This document shows, one piece after another, positions 48,395-57,423 of a DNA stretch of 64,000 bases. Where the stretch lies: NCBI GenBank assembly GCA_963734365.1, contig CAVTGV010000010.1, forward strand, positions 372,001 to 436,000, in the 5' to 3' direction. Each line of letters opens with the position of its first letter. Within the stretch, counting starts at the first letter, position 1. The notes below the pieces were generated by a model. The model did not search any database. It was given only the letters and a program-made list of their open reading frames with translations, and was not told the origin of the DNA. Made by a program: the position numbers and the translations under genes. This DNA is from JACVRW01 sp963734365 (GTDB lineage Bacteria; Actinomycetota; Thermoleophilia; Solirubrobacterales; Thermoleophilaceae).

Positions 48395-50400
48395 GAGCTC
48401 GCGATCAGGAAGTAGAGGACCACGAGGGCGGCGCCGAACAGGAGCAGCAGCGCGTACGCGCGCAGGTAGCCGGTCTGGATCGCGCGGGCCACCGAGGTGC
48501 CCACGCGCACGACCCCGGTGGCGCCTCCGACGATGAAGCCCTGCACGAAGTCGGTCTCGATCACCCGCCGCCCGAAGGAGCCGAGGCTCGACATGGGACG
48601 GACGAACACGGCGTCGTAGAGCTCGTCGAAGTACCACTTGTGGAACAGGAAGTCATGCACCCGCCGGTAGCGGTCGCGCAGCTGCAGGGTGATCCCGCGG
48701 CGGCGCATGTAGAACACGTAGGCGAGGTAGATCGAGGCGACCGAGATGATGCCGCCCGCGGCCAGCCCCACCCACTCGGCGCTGTCGGTCGGCTTGTCCT
48801 CGGCGTAGGTCGAGCTCTCGAAGGTGGAGTCGAGGAAGTGCCCGAGCGTGTCGGTGACGCCGGGGATGCCCACCACGCCGGCCACCAGCGCGAGCACGGC
48901 GAGCGGCGCCATGGCGAACCTCATCGGCCACGAGCGCTCGGCCACCGTGTGCTCGGGGCCGGGGAAGCCCACGTCGGTGTCCTCGGCCTCGCCGGTCATG
49001 GGGTTCGCCGGCTCGCCGTGATGCAGGTGCCCGTCCTCCAGCTCGCGGGCCTCCGGCACGGGCTCCCCGAAGAAGACCCGGAAGACCATGCGGAACGTGT
49101 AGAAGCCGGTGAGCGCCGCCCCGAGGTAGCCGGCGATCGCCAGCACCACGAAGCCGCCGCCGCGGTTGATCGTGTAGGCGAGGATCTCGTCCTTGGAGAA
49201 GAAGCCCGAGGTGAACGGGAACGCTGCGAGCGCCAGCGCGCCGCACGTGAAGGTGATGAAGGTGAAGGGCATCGCCTTGCGAAAGCCGCCCATCCGGTCC
49301 ATGTCCTGCCAGCCGGACATCGCGCCGATCACCGACCCCGCGCCCATGAACAGGAGCGCCTTGAAGAACGCGTGGGTCATCAGGTGGAAGAGGCCCGCGC
49401 CGTACGCGGCCACCGACACGCCCAGGATCATGTAGCCGATCTGGGACATGGTGGAGTAGGCGATCACGCGTTTGAGATCGGTCTGGACGAGCGCCACCGT
49501 GGCCGCGAACACCAGCGTGGCGGTGCCGATCACGGCGCTGATGTCGGCGGCCGTGGGGGCCAGCTCGAACAGCGGGAAGCAGCGCGCGATGAGGTACACG
49601 CCGGCGGTGACCATGGTCGCGGCATGAATCAGCGCGGACACCGGCGTGGGACCCTCCATGGCGTCCGGCAGCCAGGTGTGGAGCGGCAGCTGCGCGGACT
49701 TGGCGAAGGCGCCGACGAGGATCAGGAGACACGCGGCCACGAGCGTCGCGTCGTTGGACGCGAACACCTCCGGCGCCCTCTCGAACACCCCCACGTAGTC
49801 GAGCTGGCCCGTCTTGTCCAGGAGCAGGAACGCGGCCACCACGAGGCCCACGTCGCCGATCACGTTCATCACGAACGCCTTGATCCCGGCGTGGGTGGCG
49901 GTGTCGCGCCGGTACCAGAACGAGATCAGCAGGTAGGAGGCGGCGCCGACGAAGGCCCAGCCGACAATGAGCAGGATGAAGTTGCCCGCCAGGACCAGCA
50001 GCAGCATCGAGAAGACGAAGTAGTTGAGGTAGGCGAAGAAGCGCGCGAAGCCACGGTCGCCGGTCATGTAGGCCACCGAGTAGACGTGGATCAGGAACGA
50101 CACCCCCGACACCACGAGGCACATGAACACCGACAGCGAGTCGGTCAGGATCGAGACGTCGACGTCGACGCCGGAGGTGACCACGTAGCTCCAGCCGCTG
50201 TCGACCACCTCGCGCTGCGCCTCCGGCAGGTCCTGGAGCTGCACGAGCATCCCGATCGAGGCCAGGAACGCGCCGAGGATCGCGCCGCTGCCGATCCAGC
50301 CGGCAGTGCGCCCCGGAAGCACCCGCCAGGCCAGGGAGATCACGATCAGGCCCGCGAGCGGGAAGGCCAGGACGAGCCAGCCGTAGTCGGTGGGGCTCAT
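48391..50400 (-). CDS. nuoL: NADH-quinone oxidoreductase subunit L
   Basis: The distal antiporter-like subunit of complex I, 669 residues, longer than NuoM/N because of the C-terminal lateral helix that runs along the membrane arm. The core motif is 'LPLHTWLPDAMEGPTPVSAL', followed by 'IHAATMVTAGVYLIAR'. A hydrophilic loop near 430-470 ('EPVPEARELEDGHLHHGEPAN') is His-rich. It overlaps nuoK and nuoM by 4 bases each. Confidence 0.95.
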   Translation of the reverse strand: MSPTDYGWLVLAFPLAGLIVISLAWRVLPGRTAGWIGSGAILGAFLASIGMLVQLQDLPEAQREVVDSGWSYVVTSGVDVDVSILTDSLSVFMCLVVSGVSFLIHVYSVAYMTGDRGFARFFAYLNYFVFSMLLLVLAGNFILLIVGWAFVGAASYLLISFWYRRDTATHAGIKAFVMNVIGDVGLVVAAFLLLDKTGQLDYVGVFERAPEVFASNDATLVAACLLILVGAFAKSAQLPLHTWLPDAMEGPTPVSALIHAATMVTAGVYLIARCFPLFELAPTAADISAVIGTATLVFAATVALVQTDLKRVIAYSTMSQIGYMILGVSVAAYGAGLFHLMTHAFFKALLFMGAGSVIGAMSGWQDMDRMGGFRKAMPFTFITFTCGALALAAFPFTSGFFSKDEILAYTINRGGGFVVLAIAGYLGAALTGFYTFRMVFRVFFGEPVPEARELEDGHLHHGEPANPMTGEAEDTDVGFPGPEHTVAERSWPMRFAMAPLAVLALVAGVVGIPGVTDTLGHFLDSTFESSTYAEDKPTDSAEWVGLAAGGIISVASIYLAYVFYMRRRGITLQLRDRYRRVHDFLFHKWYFDELYDAVFVRPMSSLGSFGRRVIETDFVQGFIVGGATGVVRVGTSVARAIQTGYLRAYALLLLFGAALVVLYFLIASS

Positions 50401-50696
50401 CCGCGCAGCTCCGACATCTCATCGACGTCGATGGGGAGCCGGTTGCGGTACATCGCGACGATGATCCCGAGGCCGATCACGACCTCGCACGCCGCGATCA
50501 CCATCACGATCAGCGCGAAGATCTGGCCGTCCTCGTTGCCGTGCATGCGCGAGAACGCGATCAGCGCGAGATTGCCGGCGTTGAGCATCAACTCGAGGCA
50601 GAGCAGCACCACGAGTGGGTTGCGCCGGGTCATCACGCCGGCGGCGCCGATGGCGAAGATGAAGGCCGAGAGTACGAGGTACCAGACGACGTCCAT
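50397..50696 (-). CDS. nuoK: NADH-quinone oxidoreductase subunit K
   Basis: A 99-residue complex I membrane subunit with three helices. 'PLVVLLCLELMLNAGNLALI' carries the conserved Glu in TM2 that belongs to the proton channel linked to NuoA/J; a second Glu is in 'IAACEVVIGLGI'. Length is normal. It lies 5 bases after nuoJ and overlaps nuoL by 4 bases. Confidence 0.95.
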   Translation of the reverse strand: MDVVWYLVLSAFIFAIGAAGVMTRRNPLVVLLCLELMLNAGNLALIAFSRMHGNEDGQIFALIVMVIAACEVVIGLGIIVAMYRNRLPIDVDEMSELRG

Positions 50697-50701
50697 GGCT
50701 T

Positions 50702-51283
50702 CTAGACGTGGACCTCGAGGGTGTCGGTGCCCGGGTCGCGCTGCGGCGTCCCGCCGGCCTCTTCGTCCTCGAGGCCGCGCCGGCGACCGGCCAGCACCAC
50801 GGCGCCCACGGCGGACACGAGCAGCAGGAACGACGCCGTCTCGAAGGCCACCAGCCAGCGCGTGAGGAGCAGCTCGCCGATCTCACCGGGCGAGCCGAAC
50901 GCGGCCTTCACGTCGGGCCCCGCCGTGTCGAGCGACTGCAGGCCCGAGGCGATGAAGGCAATGCACAGCTCCACGCCCACGGCCGCGGCGAACAACGGTC
51001 CGAACGCGTTGACGAGCCCGCCCTCCGGTCGCAGCGGCTCGTCCGAGCCGCCGATGTACGCCACCACGAACAGGTACAGCACCATCACCGCTCCGGCGTA
51101 GACCACCACCTGGCCCGCGGCCAGGAACTCGGCGTTCAGCAGCAGGAACAGCACGGCCAGCGCAACCAGATGACAGACCAGCGCCAGCACGGAATAGAAG
51201 GGGTTGCGAAGCAGGACCACGCCGAGCGCGCCCGCGAGCGCGCCGATCGCGGCTATGAAGAACAGGACCCCCTCGAACCACAT
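50702..51283 (-). CDS. nuoJ: NADH-quinone oxidoreductase subunit J
   Basis: A 193-residue complex I membrane subunit with five helices. 'VVYAGAVMVLYLFVVAYIG' is the conserved TM3 with the pi-bulge Tyr/Gly region important for coupling. The C-terminal tail (about 165-193) is polar. It follows nuoI by 10 bases. Confidence 0.93.
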   Translation of the reverse strand: MWFEGVLFFIAAIGALAGALGVVLLRNPFYSVLALVCHLVALAVLFLLLNAEFLAAGQVVVYAGAVMVLYLFVVAYIGGSDEPLRPEGGLVNAFGPLFAAAVGVELCIAFIASGLQSLDTAGPDVKAAFGSPGEIGELLLTRWLVAFETASFLLLVSAVGAVVLAGRRRGLEDEEAGGTPQRDPGTDTLEVHV

Positions 51284-51293
51284 GGCGCGAGTT

Positions 51294-51827
51294 CTACTCG
51301 CCCTCGCGCCGCAAGGGTGTGTGCTCCGGGGAGTCCGCCAGCAGCATCTCCTTGGTGAAGATCAGATCGGAGCGGCTGTAGTCGGCGAGCTCGTAGTCGT
51401 TGCCCATGGTGATCGCGTCGAACGGACAGGCCAGCTCGCAGTAGCCGCAGAAGATGCAGCGGGACAGGTTGATCTCGTACACCGCGGCGTAGCGCTCGCC
51501 CGCCGAAACCTGGTTGTCCGGCGTGTTCTCGTCGGCCACCACGCGGATGCACTTGGCGGGGCAGGCCGCCGCGCAGAGCGAGCAGCCCACGCACTTCTCG
51601 AGCCCGGTGTCCTCGAAGCGGTGGAGCTTGTGGCGTCCGCGGAAGCGCGGATAGACGGGAGTCTTCTCCTCGGGGTACTCGATCACCACCGGGCCCTCCA
51701 CCACCCGGCCCATCGTCGTCTTGAGGCCACGCAGGGTCTCGCCGAACACGCGGTAGACCGAGCCCAGGCCGCCGGGCTCGGGGCCGCGCTCGACGGGCTT
51801 GGCTGCGCTCTTCCAGTCAGCAGGCAT
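51294..51827 (-). CDS. nuoI: NADH-quinone oxidoreductase subunit I
   Basis: A 177-residue peripheral complex I subunit with two [4Fe-4S] clusters (N6a and N6b). 'EKCVGCSLCAAACPAKCI' and 'SRCIFCGYCELACPFDAI' each have the C-x2-C-x2-C-x3-C pattern. It passes electrons from NuoG toward NuoB. The N-terminal helix 'YRVFGETLRGLKTTM' lies on the membrane. It follows nuoH by 10 bases. Confidence 0.95.
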   Translation of the reverse strand: MPADWKSAAKPVERGPEPGGLGSVYRVFGETLRGLKTTMGRVVEGPVVIEYPEEKTPVYPRFRGRHKLHRFEDTGLEKCVGCSLCAAACPAKCIRVVADENTPDNQVSAGERYAAVYEINLSRCIFCGYCELACPFDAITMGNDYELADYSRSDLIFTKEMLLADSPEHTPLRREGE

Positions 51828-51837
51828 CAGACACCAC

Positions 51838-52830
51838 CTAGGTCGCCACCAGCACGATTGCGGTGACGAGCACGTTGAGGGTCGCCAGGGGCAGCAGGAT
51901 CTTCCAGCCGAACGACATCAGCTGGTCGTAGCGCAGCCGAGGCAGCGAGGCACGAATCCACATGAAGAAGAGAGCGCCGAGCACGATCTTGATCAGCATC
52001 CACAGCGGCGCCAGCGCGATCGGGCCCGGTCCGTGCCAGCCTCCGAGGAAGCAGGCGGAGGCGATCGCCGAGATCACGAGGATCTCCATGTACTCGGCCA
52101 TGAAGTACGAGCCGAAGCGCATCCCGCCGAACTCCGTGTTGTAGCCGCCGACGATCTCGGCGTCGCCCTCGGGCAGGTCGAACGGAGCCCGGGCGGTCTC
52201 GGCGAAGCCGGCCACCATGAAGATCAGGAAGCCCACGAACTGCGGGACCACGAACCACATCCCGTCCTGGGCCTCCACGATCTGGACGAGCGACAGCGAC
52301 CCGGTGGTCATCACCACGCCGAGCAGCGACAGGCCCAGCGCCACCTCGTAGGAGATCAGCTGGGCCGCGGCGCGCATCGCGCCCAGGAACGAGTACTTGG
52401 AGCCCGATGACCAGCCGCCCAGCATCAGGCCGTAGAACGCGAGCGAGCCGAAGGCGAAGAAGTAGAGCAGCCCGATCGAGACGTCCATCCCGTAGAGCCC
52501 GAAGTCGCCGCCCCAGGCGTTGAACGGGCCGAACGGGATGATCGCCATGGTGGCCACCGCCGTGAGCACCGAGATCACCGGCGCGATGGCCATCATCCAG
52601 GGCACCGCAGTGGCCGGCGTGAAGGGCTCCTTGGAGAGCAGCTTGAGCACGTCGGCGATCGGCTGCATCATCCCGCGGGGGCCGACCCGGTTTGGACCGA
52701 TCCGCGACTGGAAGCGGCCGAGGATCTTGCGCTCGGCGATCAGAATCAGCGGCACGAGCTGCAGCAGCACGGCGAAGATCACGATCGACTTGACGATCAT
52801 GACCAGGATCGGCTCGACCGGAGCGTCCAT
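51838..52830 (-). CDS. nuoH: NADH-quinone oxidoreductase subunit H
   Basis: A 330-residue complex I membrane subunit with about eight helices that forms the quinone-access channel. 'RIGPNRVGPRGMMQPIADVLKLL' near the N-terminus and 'RAPFDLPEGDAEIVGGYN' followed by 'TEFGGMRFGSYFMAEY' are the standard loops lining the quinone site. Length is normal. It follows nuoG by 3 bases. Confidence 0.95.
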   Translation of the reverse strand: MDAPVEPILVMIVKSIVIFAVLLQLVPLILIAERKILGRFQSRIGPNRVGPRGMMQPIADVLKLLSKEPFTPATAVPWMMAIAPVISVLTAVATMAIIPFGPFNAWGGDFGLYGMDVSIGLLYFFAFGSLAFYGLMLGGWSSGSKYSFLGAMRAAAQLISYEVALGLSLLGVVMTTGSLSLVQIVEAQDGMWFVVPQFVGFLIFMVAGFAETARAPFDLPEGDAEIVGGYNTEFGGMRFGSYFMAEYMEILVISAIASACFLGGWHGPGPIALAPLWMLIKIVLGALFFMWIRASLPRLRYDQLMSFGWKILLPLATLNVLVTAIVLVAT

Positions 52831-52833
52831 CCG

Positions 52834-55287
52834 CTATGCCACCGCCGCAGGGGAGGACGCCGGCGCGAGCTCCACCGGGCCTTCCGGCAGCTCGACTTCG
52901 ATCACGAACACGGCACCCTTCGGCACTCCGGTGCGGACGGCGGCCGTCGCTCGGGCGCTCTCGCCGCCCGCGCTCAGCTCGATCTCGGCGCCGTCCTCCA
53001 CACCGAGCTCGCGCGCGTCCATCACCGACAGCAGGGCGCTGGCGCCACCGGCGAGGAACGCCAGCGAGGGGGAGTGCTCGATCGCGGTCCCGCTCCACAG
53101 GCTCGGCGCGCGGCTCAGGCGCAGCCCCTCGGGAGCCGCCGGGGCGTCGGCGAGTGTCTCGTCCGACAGCTCCGCGCGCTCGAGCGCGGAGGCCGCCTCG
53201 CGGTCCTGCCAGCGCACGCCTCGTCCGCCGATCTCGTCGAGGTCGAGGCCGTTGTAGAAGGGGACGGCCTTGGCGACGAGTGCGGTGAGCTCGGGGAGGC
53301 TGAGAGCGCCCACGCCGGCGTCGCAGCGCTCGCACAGCTCGGCGAGCACCTGCCAGCCGGGGCGCACCTCGTTCGCGTGGCCGAGCGCCTGGCGCACGCG
53401 CTGGAGACGCCCGTCGGGGTGGGTGACCGTGCCCTCCTTCTCGGCGTAGATCTCCGCCGGGAACACGATGTCGGCCTGCTCCTCGAGCGCCTCGTCGCGG
53501 AAGTGCGCGAAGGCGATCACCGTGGTGGCCTGCTCGAGCTCGGCAGTGGGCCGGCCGGCCTCGACGAGCAGGAGGGTCCCCGCGCCGCCGGACTCGGGCG
53601 TGTCGGGAGCGGCCTCGAGGCCGGGCAGGAGCCCGGGCGCGCAGCCCACCTCGCGCAGCCCGCGCCCGTTCGTGACCTCGGGGACGGCGATCATCCCGGA
53701 CTCGTCACGGTCGGCGATCCCGAGGGCGCCGGCCACGGCCAGCAGAGCCTCCACGGCCTCGGCTCCGCGCTCGCCGCCGAAGACCCGCTCGCCCCAGACC
53801 ACCACGACGTCGCCGGCGTCGCGGAGCACATCGGCCACCTCTCGGACCGCCGCTCCGGCGTCGCCGTTGCCCGAGGGCCGGCCGGGCCGGAAGCCGCTCG
53901 TGGCGCGCGCGCGGGTGGCGGTGGCGGCCACGTCGGCGCCCGCGGCGCGCGAGGAGCCGAGGGCAGAGGCCAGCGCACCCAGAGCGGCCTCCGCGCCGCC
54001 GGGCGCGAAGCGCAGCACGGCCGCCGCGTTGGCGTCCAGGGTCGAGGGGCGGCTCGACATCACCACCACACGGGCGGCGTTGCGCCTTGCGGCCTTTCGC
54101 ACGCGCAGGTCGAGGATCGGCGCCTCCTCCACTAGCTCGGTGTCGAGCACGACGATCGCCCCGGCGTGGTCGAGATCGGACACGCGCGCAGACAGGTCCG
54201 GGCGGGCCAGCGTGCGAGCCAGCTGCGGGGACGGCGCGGCTCCGCCCGCCAGCCGCTGGGAGCCGAGACCCGCGCGAAGCAGGTGTTGGACGAGAAAGCC
54301 CTCCTCGTTGGTGGCGCCGCCGCCCACGTGGGCCGCCGTGCTCGAGCCCGATTTGGCGAGCGCCGCCGCGGCATCGGTGAGCGCCCGCTCCCAGGAGACC
54401 TCACGCAGGTAGCCGCCGTCGCGCACCAGCGGCGCCGTGATCCGCTCGGGCGAGGAGAAGTGCTGGTAGGAGAAGCGGCCCTTGTCGCAGAGCCAGCCGT
54501 CGTCGACCTCCTCGTTGTCACGCGCGAGCACGCGCACGACCTTCACGTCGTCGCGGACCGTGAACTTGATGTTGCACTGCGCCGGGCAGAGCGTGCACAG
54601 CGAGCCGGAGTCCTCGATGTCCCAGGGCCGGGCGCGGAAGCGGTAGGCCTGCGAGGTCAGCGCACCCACGGGACAGAGCTCGATGATGTTGCCGGTGAAG
54701 GGGGCCACGTAGGGGCGGCCGTTGTGGGTGCCCACGAAGGTGTGGTCGCCGCGGTCGAGGAACACCAGCTGGTAGTCCTCGGCGATCTCCTGGGAGAAGC
54801 GCACGCAGCGGTAGCAGAGGATGCAGCGCTCGCGGTCGATCGCGATCAGCGGGGACAGCTCGAGCGGCTTCTTGAAGTGGCGCTTGGGCTCGATGTAGCG
54901 CGAGCGGCCGGCTCCCCAGCCGTAGGAGATGTCCTGCAGCGGGCACTCACCGCCCTTGTCGCACACCGGGCAGTCGAGCGGATGGTTCACGAGCAGGAAC
55001 TCCACCACCGCGTTCTGGGCGTGCTTCACGCGGTCGGAGGTGGTGTTCACGACCATGCCGTCGCGCACCGCCGTGGAGCACGAGGTCTGCAGCTTCGGGA
55101 TGCCCTCGATCTCCACCAGGCACATGCGGCAGGCGCCCACGGGCTGACCGAGCTTCGGCTCGTAGCAGAAGTAGGGGATCTCGACGTCGCCGTGCTTGGC
55201 GGCGTCGACGAGCATCGTTCCCTCCTCCGCACGCACCTCACGGCCGTCGATCTCGAACGTGATCCAGTTCTTCTCGGGGCGGGCCAT
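52834..55287 (-). CDS. nuoG: NADH-quinone oxidoreductase subunit G
   Basis: A 817-residue iron-sulfur subunit of complex I. N-terminal clusters: 'CYEPKLGQPVGACRMC' (2Fe-2S N1b), 'CPVCDKGGECPLQD' (His/Cys N5 region) and 'CILCYRCVRF' (N4). The later 'CTLCPAQC' plus a Cys 28 residues on ('LCDKGR') is the extra N7 cluster that only some bacteria have. The C-terminal part is a molybdopterin-enzyme-like domain without catalytic role. The mid region (about 330-560) is Ala-rich and loosely conserved. It follows nuoF by 7 bases. Confidence 0.95.
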   Translation of the reverse strand: MARPEKNWITFEIDGREVRAEEGTMLVDAAKHGDVEIPYFCYEPKLGQPVGACRMCLVEIEGIPKLQTSCSTAVRDGMVVNTTSDRVKHAQNAVVEFLLVNHPLDCPVCDKGGECPLQDISYGWGAGRSRYIEPKRHFKKPLELSPLIAIDRERCILCYRCVRFSQEIAEDYQLVFLDRGDHTFVGTHNGRPYVAPFTGNIIELCPVGALTSQAYRFRARPWDIEDSGSLCTLCPAQCNIKFTVRDDVKVVRVLARDNEEVDDGWLCDKGRFSYQHFSSPERITAPLVRDGGYLREVSWERALTDAAAALAKSGSSTAAHVGGGATNEEGFLVQHLLRAGLGSQRLAGGAAPSPQLARTLARPDLSARVSDLDHAGAIVVLDTELVEEAPILDLRVRKAARRNAARVVVMSSRPSTLDANAAAVLRFAPGGAEAALGALASALGSSRAAGADVAATATRARATSGFRPGRPSGNGDAGAAVREVADVLRDAGDVVVVWGERVFGGERGAEAVEALLAVAGALGIADRDESGMIAVPEVTNGRGLREVGCAPGLLPGLEAAPDTPESGGAGTLLLVEAGRPTAELEQATTVIAFAHFRDEALEEQADIVFPAEIYAEKEGTVTHPDGRLQRVRQALGHANEVRPGWQVLAELCERCDAGVGALSLPELTALVAKAVPFYNGLDLDEIGGRGVRWQDREAASALERAELSDETLADAPAAPEGLRLSRAPSLWSGTAIEHSPSLAFLAGGASALLSVMDARELGVEDGAEIELSAGGESARATAAVRTGVPKGAVFVIEVELPEGPVELAPASSPAAVA

Positions 55288-55294
55288 GGGCGAC

Positions 55295-56623
55295 CTAGGC
55301 GGCTCCGGCCTCGGCCACCGCGCCCAGCTCGCCGGCGCCCTGGGGCTCGAGGGCCTCGAGGTCCCGCCGCTCGCGCGCGGCCTCCATGTGAGCCTCGAAC
55401 TCCGGCCGGAAGTGCTCGAGCATCGACTTGACCGGCATCGCCATCGAGTCGCCGAGCACGCACAGGCAGTTGCCCATGATGTTGGACTGGACCTCGCCCA
55501 TGATGTCGAGGTCCATCGGCGTGCCCTCGCCCTCGTCGATGCGCTCGAGCATCTTCACCGTCCAGTTGGTGCCCTCGCGGCAGGGAACGCACTTGCCGCA
55601 CGACTCGTGGCGGTAGAACTCGGCCAGGCGCAGCGCGAGCGGCACCAGTGGCTGGGAGTCGTCGACCACGATCACCGACGCCGTGCCCAGCATCGAGCCG
55701 GCCTCGGCCATCGCCTCGTAGGTGAACGGCAGGTCAAGGTGCTCCGGCGTGAGCACGGGCGCCGACGAGCCGCCGGGGAAGAAGCACTTGAGCTCGCGAC
55801 CCTCAGGCGGGCCGCCGGCCAGTCCGTAGATCACCTCGCGCACCGGGATGCCCAGCTCGATCTCGTAGTTGCCCGGCCGCTGCACGTTGCCCGAGACCGA
55901 GACGAGCTTGGTGCCGGTGGAGTTGCCCACCCCGAGCTTGCGGTACCAGTCGGCGCCCTTCTCGATGATCAGCGGGGCGTTGCAGAGCGTCTCGACGTTG
56001 TTGATGAGCGTCGGTCCCTGGTAGAGGCCCTGGTTGGCCGGGAAGGGGGGCTTGAGGCGCGGGTTGCCGCGCTTGCCCTCCAGCGCGTCCAGGAGTCCCG
56101 TCTCCTCACCGCAGATGTAGGCGCCCTGCCCGCGGTGGACCACGAGCTCGAAGCTGTGCTGGGAGCCGAGGATGCGCTCGCCCAGCAGGCCCCTGTCGTA
56201 GGCCTCCGCCACCGCGGAGTCGAGGATGTCGGCCTGCAGCTCGTATTCGCCCCGGATGAAGATGAAGCCCTTGTTGGCCCCCGCGGCGATCGCGCCGATG
56301 ATGCAGCCCTCCACCAGCAGGTGCGGGTTCTTCTGCATCAGCAGCCGGTCCTTGAAGGCGCCCGGCTCGGACTCGTCGGCGTTGCAGCAGAGGTACTTGT
56401 CCATCGTGCCCTTGGGGATGAAGCTGGCCTTCTTCCCCATCGAGAAGCCGGCTCCGCCCCGGCCCCGCAGGCCGGATTCCTCGAGCTCGGTCAGCACCGC
56501 CTCCGGCTCCATCTCGAGCAGCGCCTTGCGCGCCGAGCGGTAGCCACCCAGGCGCTCATAGACCTCGATCGTGTTGAGGCCGGCCTCGTCGATATTGCGC
56601 AGCAGGAGGCGGGTCTCGGTCAC
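55295..56623 (-). CDS. nuoF: NADH-quinone oxidoreductase subunit F
   Basis: The NADH- and FMN-binding subunit, 442 residues. 'SGLRGRGGAGFSMGKKASF' is the FMN/NADH glycine loop, 'NADESEPGAFKDR' the FMN site, and 'HESCGKCVPCREGTNW' plus a later Cys ('GNCLCVLGD') bind the N3 [4Fe-4S] cluster. GTG 56623 overlaps the nuoE stop by 4 bases. The C-terminal tail is Ala/Glu-rich and variable. Confidence 0.95.
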   Translation of the reverse strand: MTETRLLLRNIDEAGLNTIEVYERLGGYRSARKALLEMEPEAVLTELEESGLRGRGGAGFSMGKKASFIPKGTMDKYLCCNADESEPGAFKDRLLMQKNPHLLVEGCIIGAIAAGANKGFIFIRGEYELQADILDSAVAEAYDRGLLGERILGSQHSFELVVHRGQGAYICGEETGLLDALEGKRGNPRLKPPFPANQGLYQGPTLINNVETLCNAPLIIEKGADWYRKLGVGNSTGTKLVSVSGNVQRPGNYEIELGIPVREVIYGLAGGPPEGRELKCFFPGGSSAPVLTPEHLDLPFTYEAMAEAGSMLGTASVIVVDDSQPLVPLALRLAEFYRHESCGKCVPCREGTNWTVKMLERIDEGEGTPMDLDIMGEVQSNIMGNCLCVLGDSMAMPVKSMLEHFRPEFEAHMEAARERRDLEALEPQGAGELGAVAEAGAA

Positions 56624-57423
56624 TCGGGTTCCTCCTCGGGGGTCACGCTCGTGCCCGGGTCGAGCGGATGCAGGGTCGGCCGCGGGTGAGGCGGGGGGCC
56701 ATCGGCCGGCGGCACGTCGAGCAACTCGGCGTCTTTCCAGGTCCCGCCCGCGGGATGCACATCGGGTTCCTCGGGAGGCCCGGGCGGCTGGCGTTCCGCG
56801 GCGGGCACGCGGTAGCCCGCGTCCTCGAGGCTGCGCCCCGGGAGAACCTCGCGACCGTCCTTGAGCGCGCTCACGATCTCGCCGGCGTCGTCGCGCCCGA
56901 GCGGGCCTACGAAGCGGCCGTTCACGGAGGCCATGGGTGCCATGTCGCAGGCCCCCAGGCATTCGAACTCGCGCAGCTCCACGTCCTCCAGGCCCTGTTG
57001 GCCGGCCTCGTCCACCAGCGCGTCGTAGACCTCCTTGGCGTGACGCACGTGGCAGGCCACGCTGGTGCAGACGTACAGGTAGCGCGTGCCGCTGGGAGTC
57101 GTGCGCAGCATGTCGTAGAAGGTCGCGATGCTGGACAGGTAGGCGGGGGTCACCTGCATCACGGCGGCCACCTGGCGAATCGCCTCGGGCGAGCACCAGC
57201 CGTGCACCCGCTGGGCGGCGGCGAGCGCCGGCAGGGTGGCCGAATGACGCTCGGGGTAGAGCGACATGAGGCGGTCGATCTCCGCGCGCAGCCGCTCCGG
57301 CACCTCCACCTCGGCCGGGTCCGGGACGGTGGCCGGATCCTCGTCCACGAGCACGGCCTCGTCCCACCCGGGGGGCAGGGGCACCGCGCGCAGCCCACCC
57401 TCGTCGGTCGTACGCTCACTCAC
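56620..57423 (-). CDS. nuoE: NADH-quinone oxidoreductase subunit E, with Pro-rich tail
   Basis: A 267-residue thioredoxin-fold subunit that carries the N1a [2Fe-2S] cluster with Cys in 'YVCTSVACHVR' (C-x4-C) and 'ECLGACDMAPM' (C-x3-C). The core ends near residue 195. About 70 further residues form a Pro/Glu-rich tail ('PPGPPEEPDVHPAGG...PPHPRPTLHP') that standard NuoE proteins of about 160-220 residues lack. The N-terminal 40 residues are also an extension. GTG 57423 overlaps nuoD by 4 bases. Confidence 0.94.
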   Translation of the reverse strand: MSERTTDEGGLRAVPLPPGWDEAVLVDEDPATVPDPAEVEVPERLRAEIDRLMSLYPERHSATLPALAAAQRVHGWCSPEAIRQVAAVMQVTPAYLSSIATFYDMLRTTPSGTRYLYVCTSVACHVRHAKEVYDALVDEAGQQGLEDVELREFECLGACDMAPMASVNGRFVGPLGRDDAGEIVSALKDGREVLPGRSLEDAGYRVPAAERQPPGPPEEPDVHPAGGTWKDAELLDVPPADGPPPHPRPTLHPLDPGTSVTPEEEPE

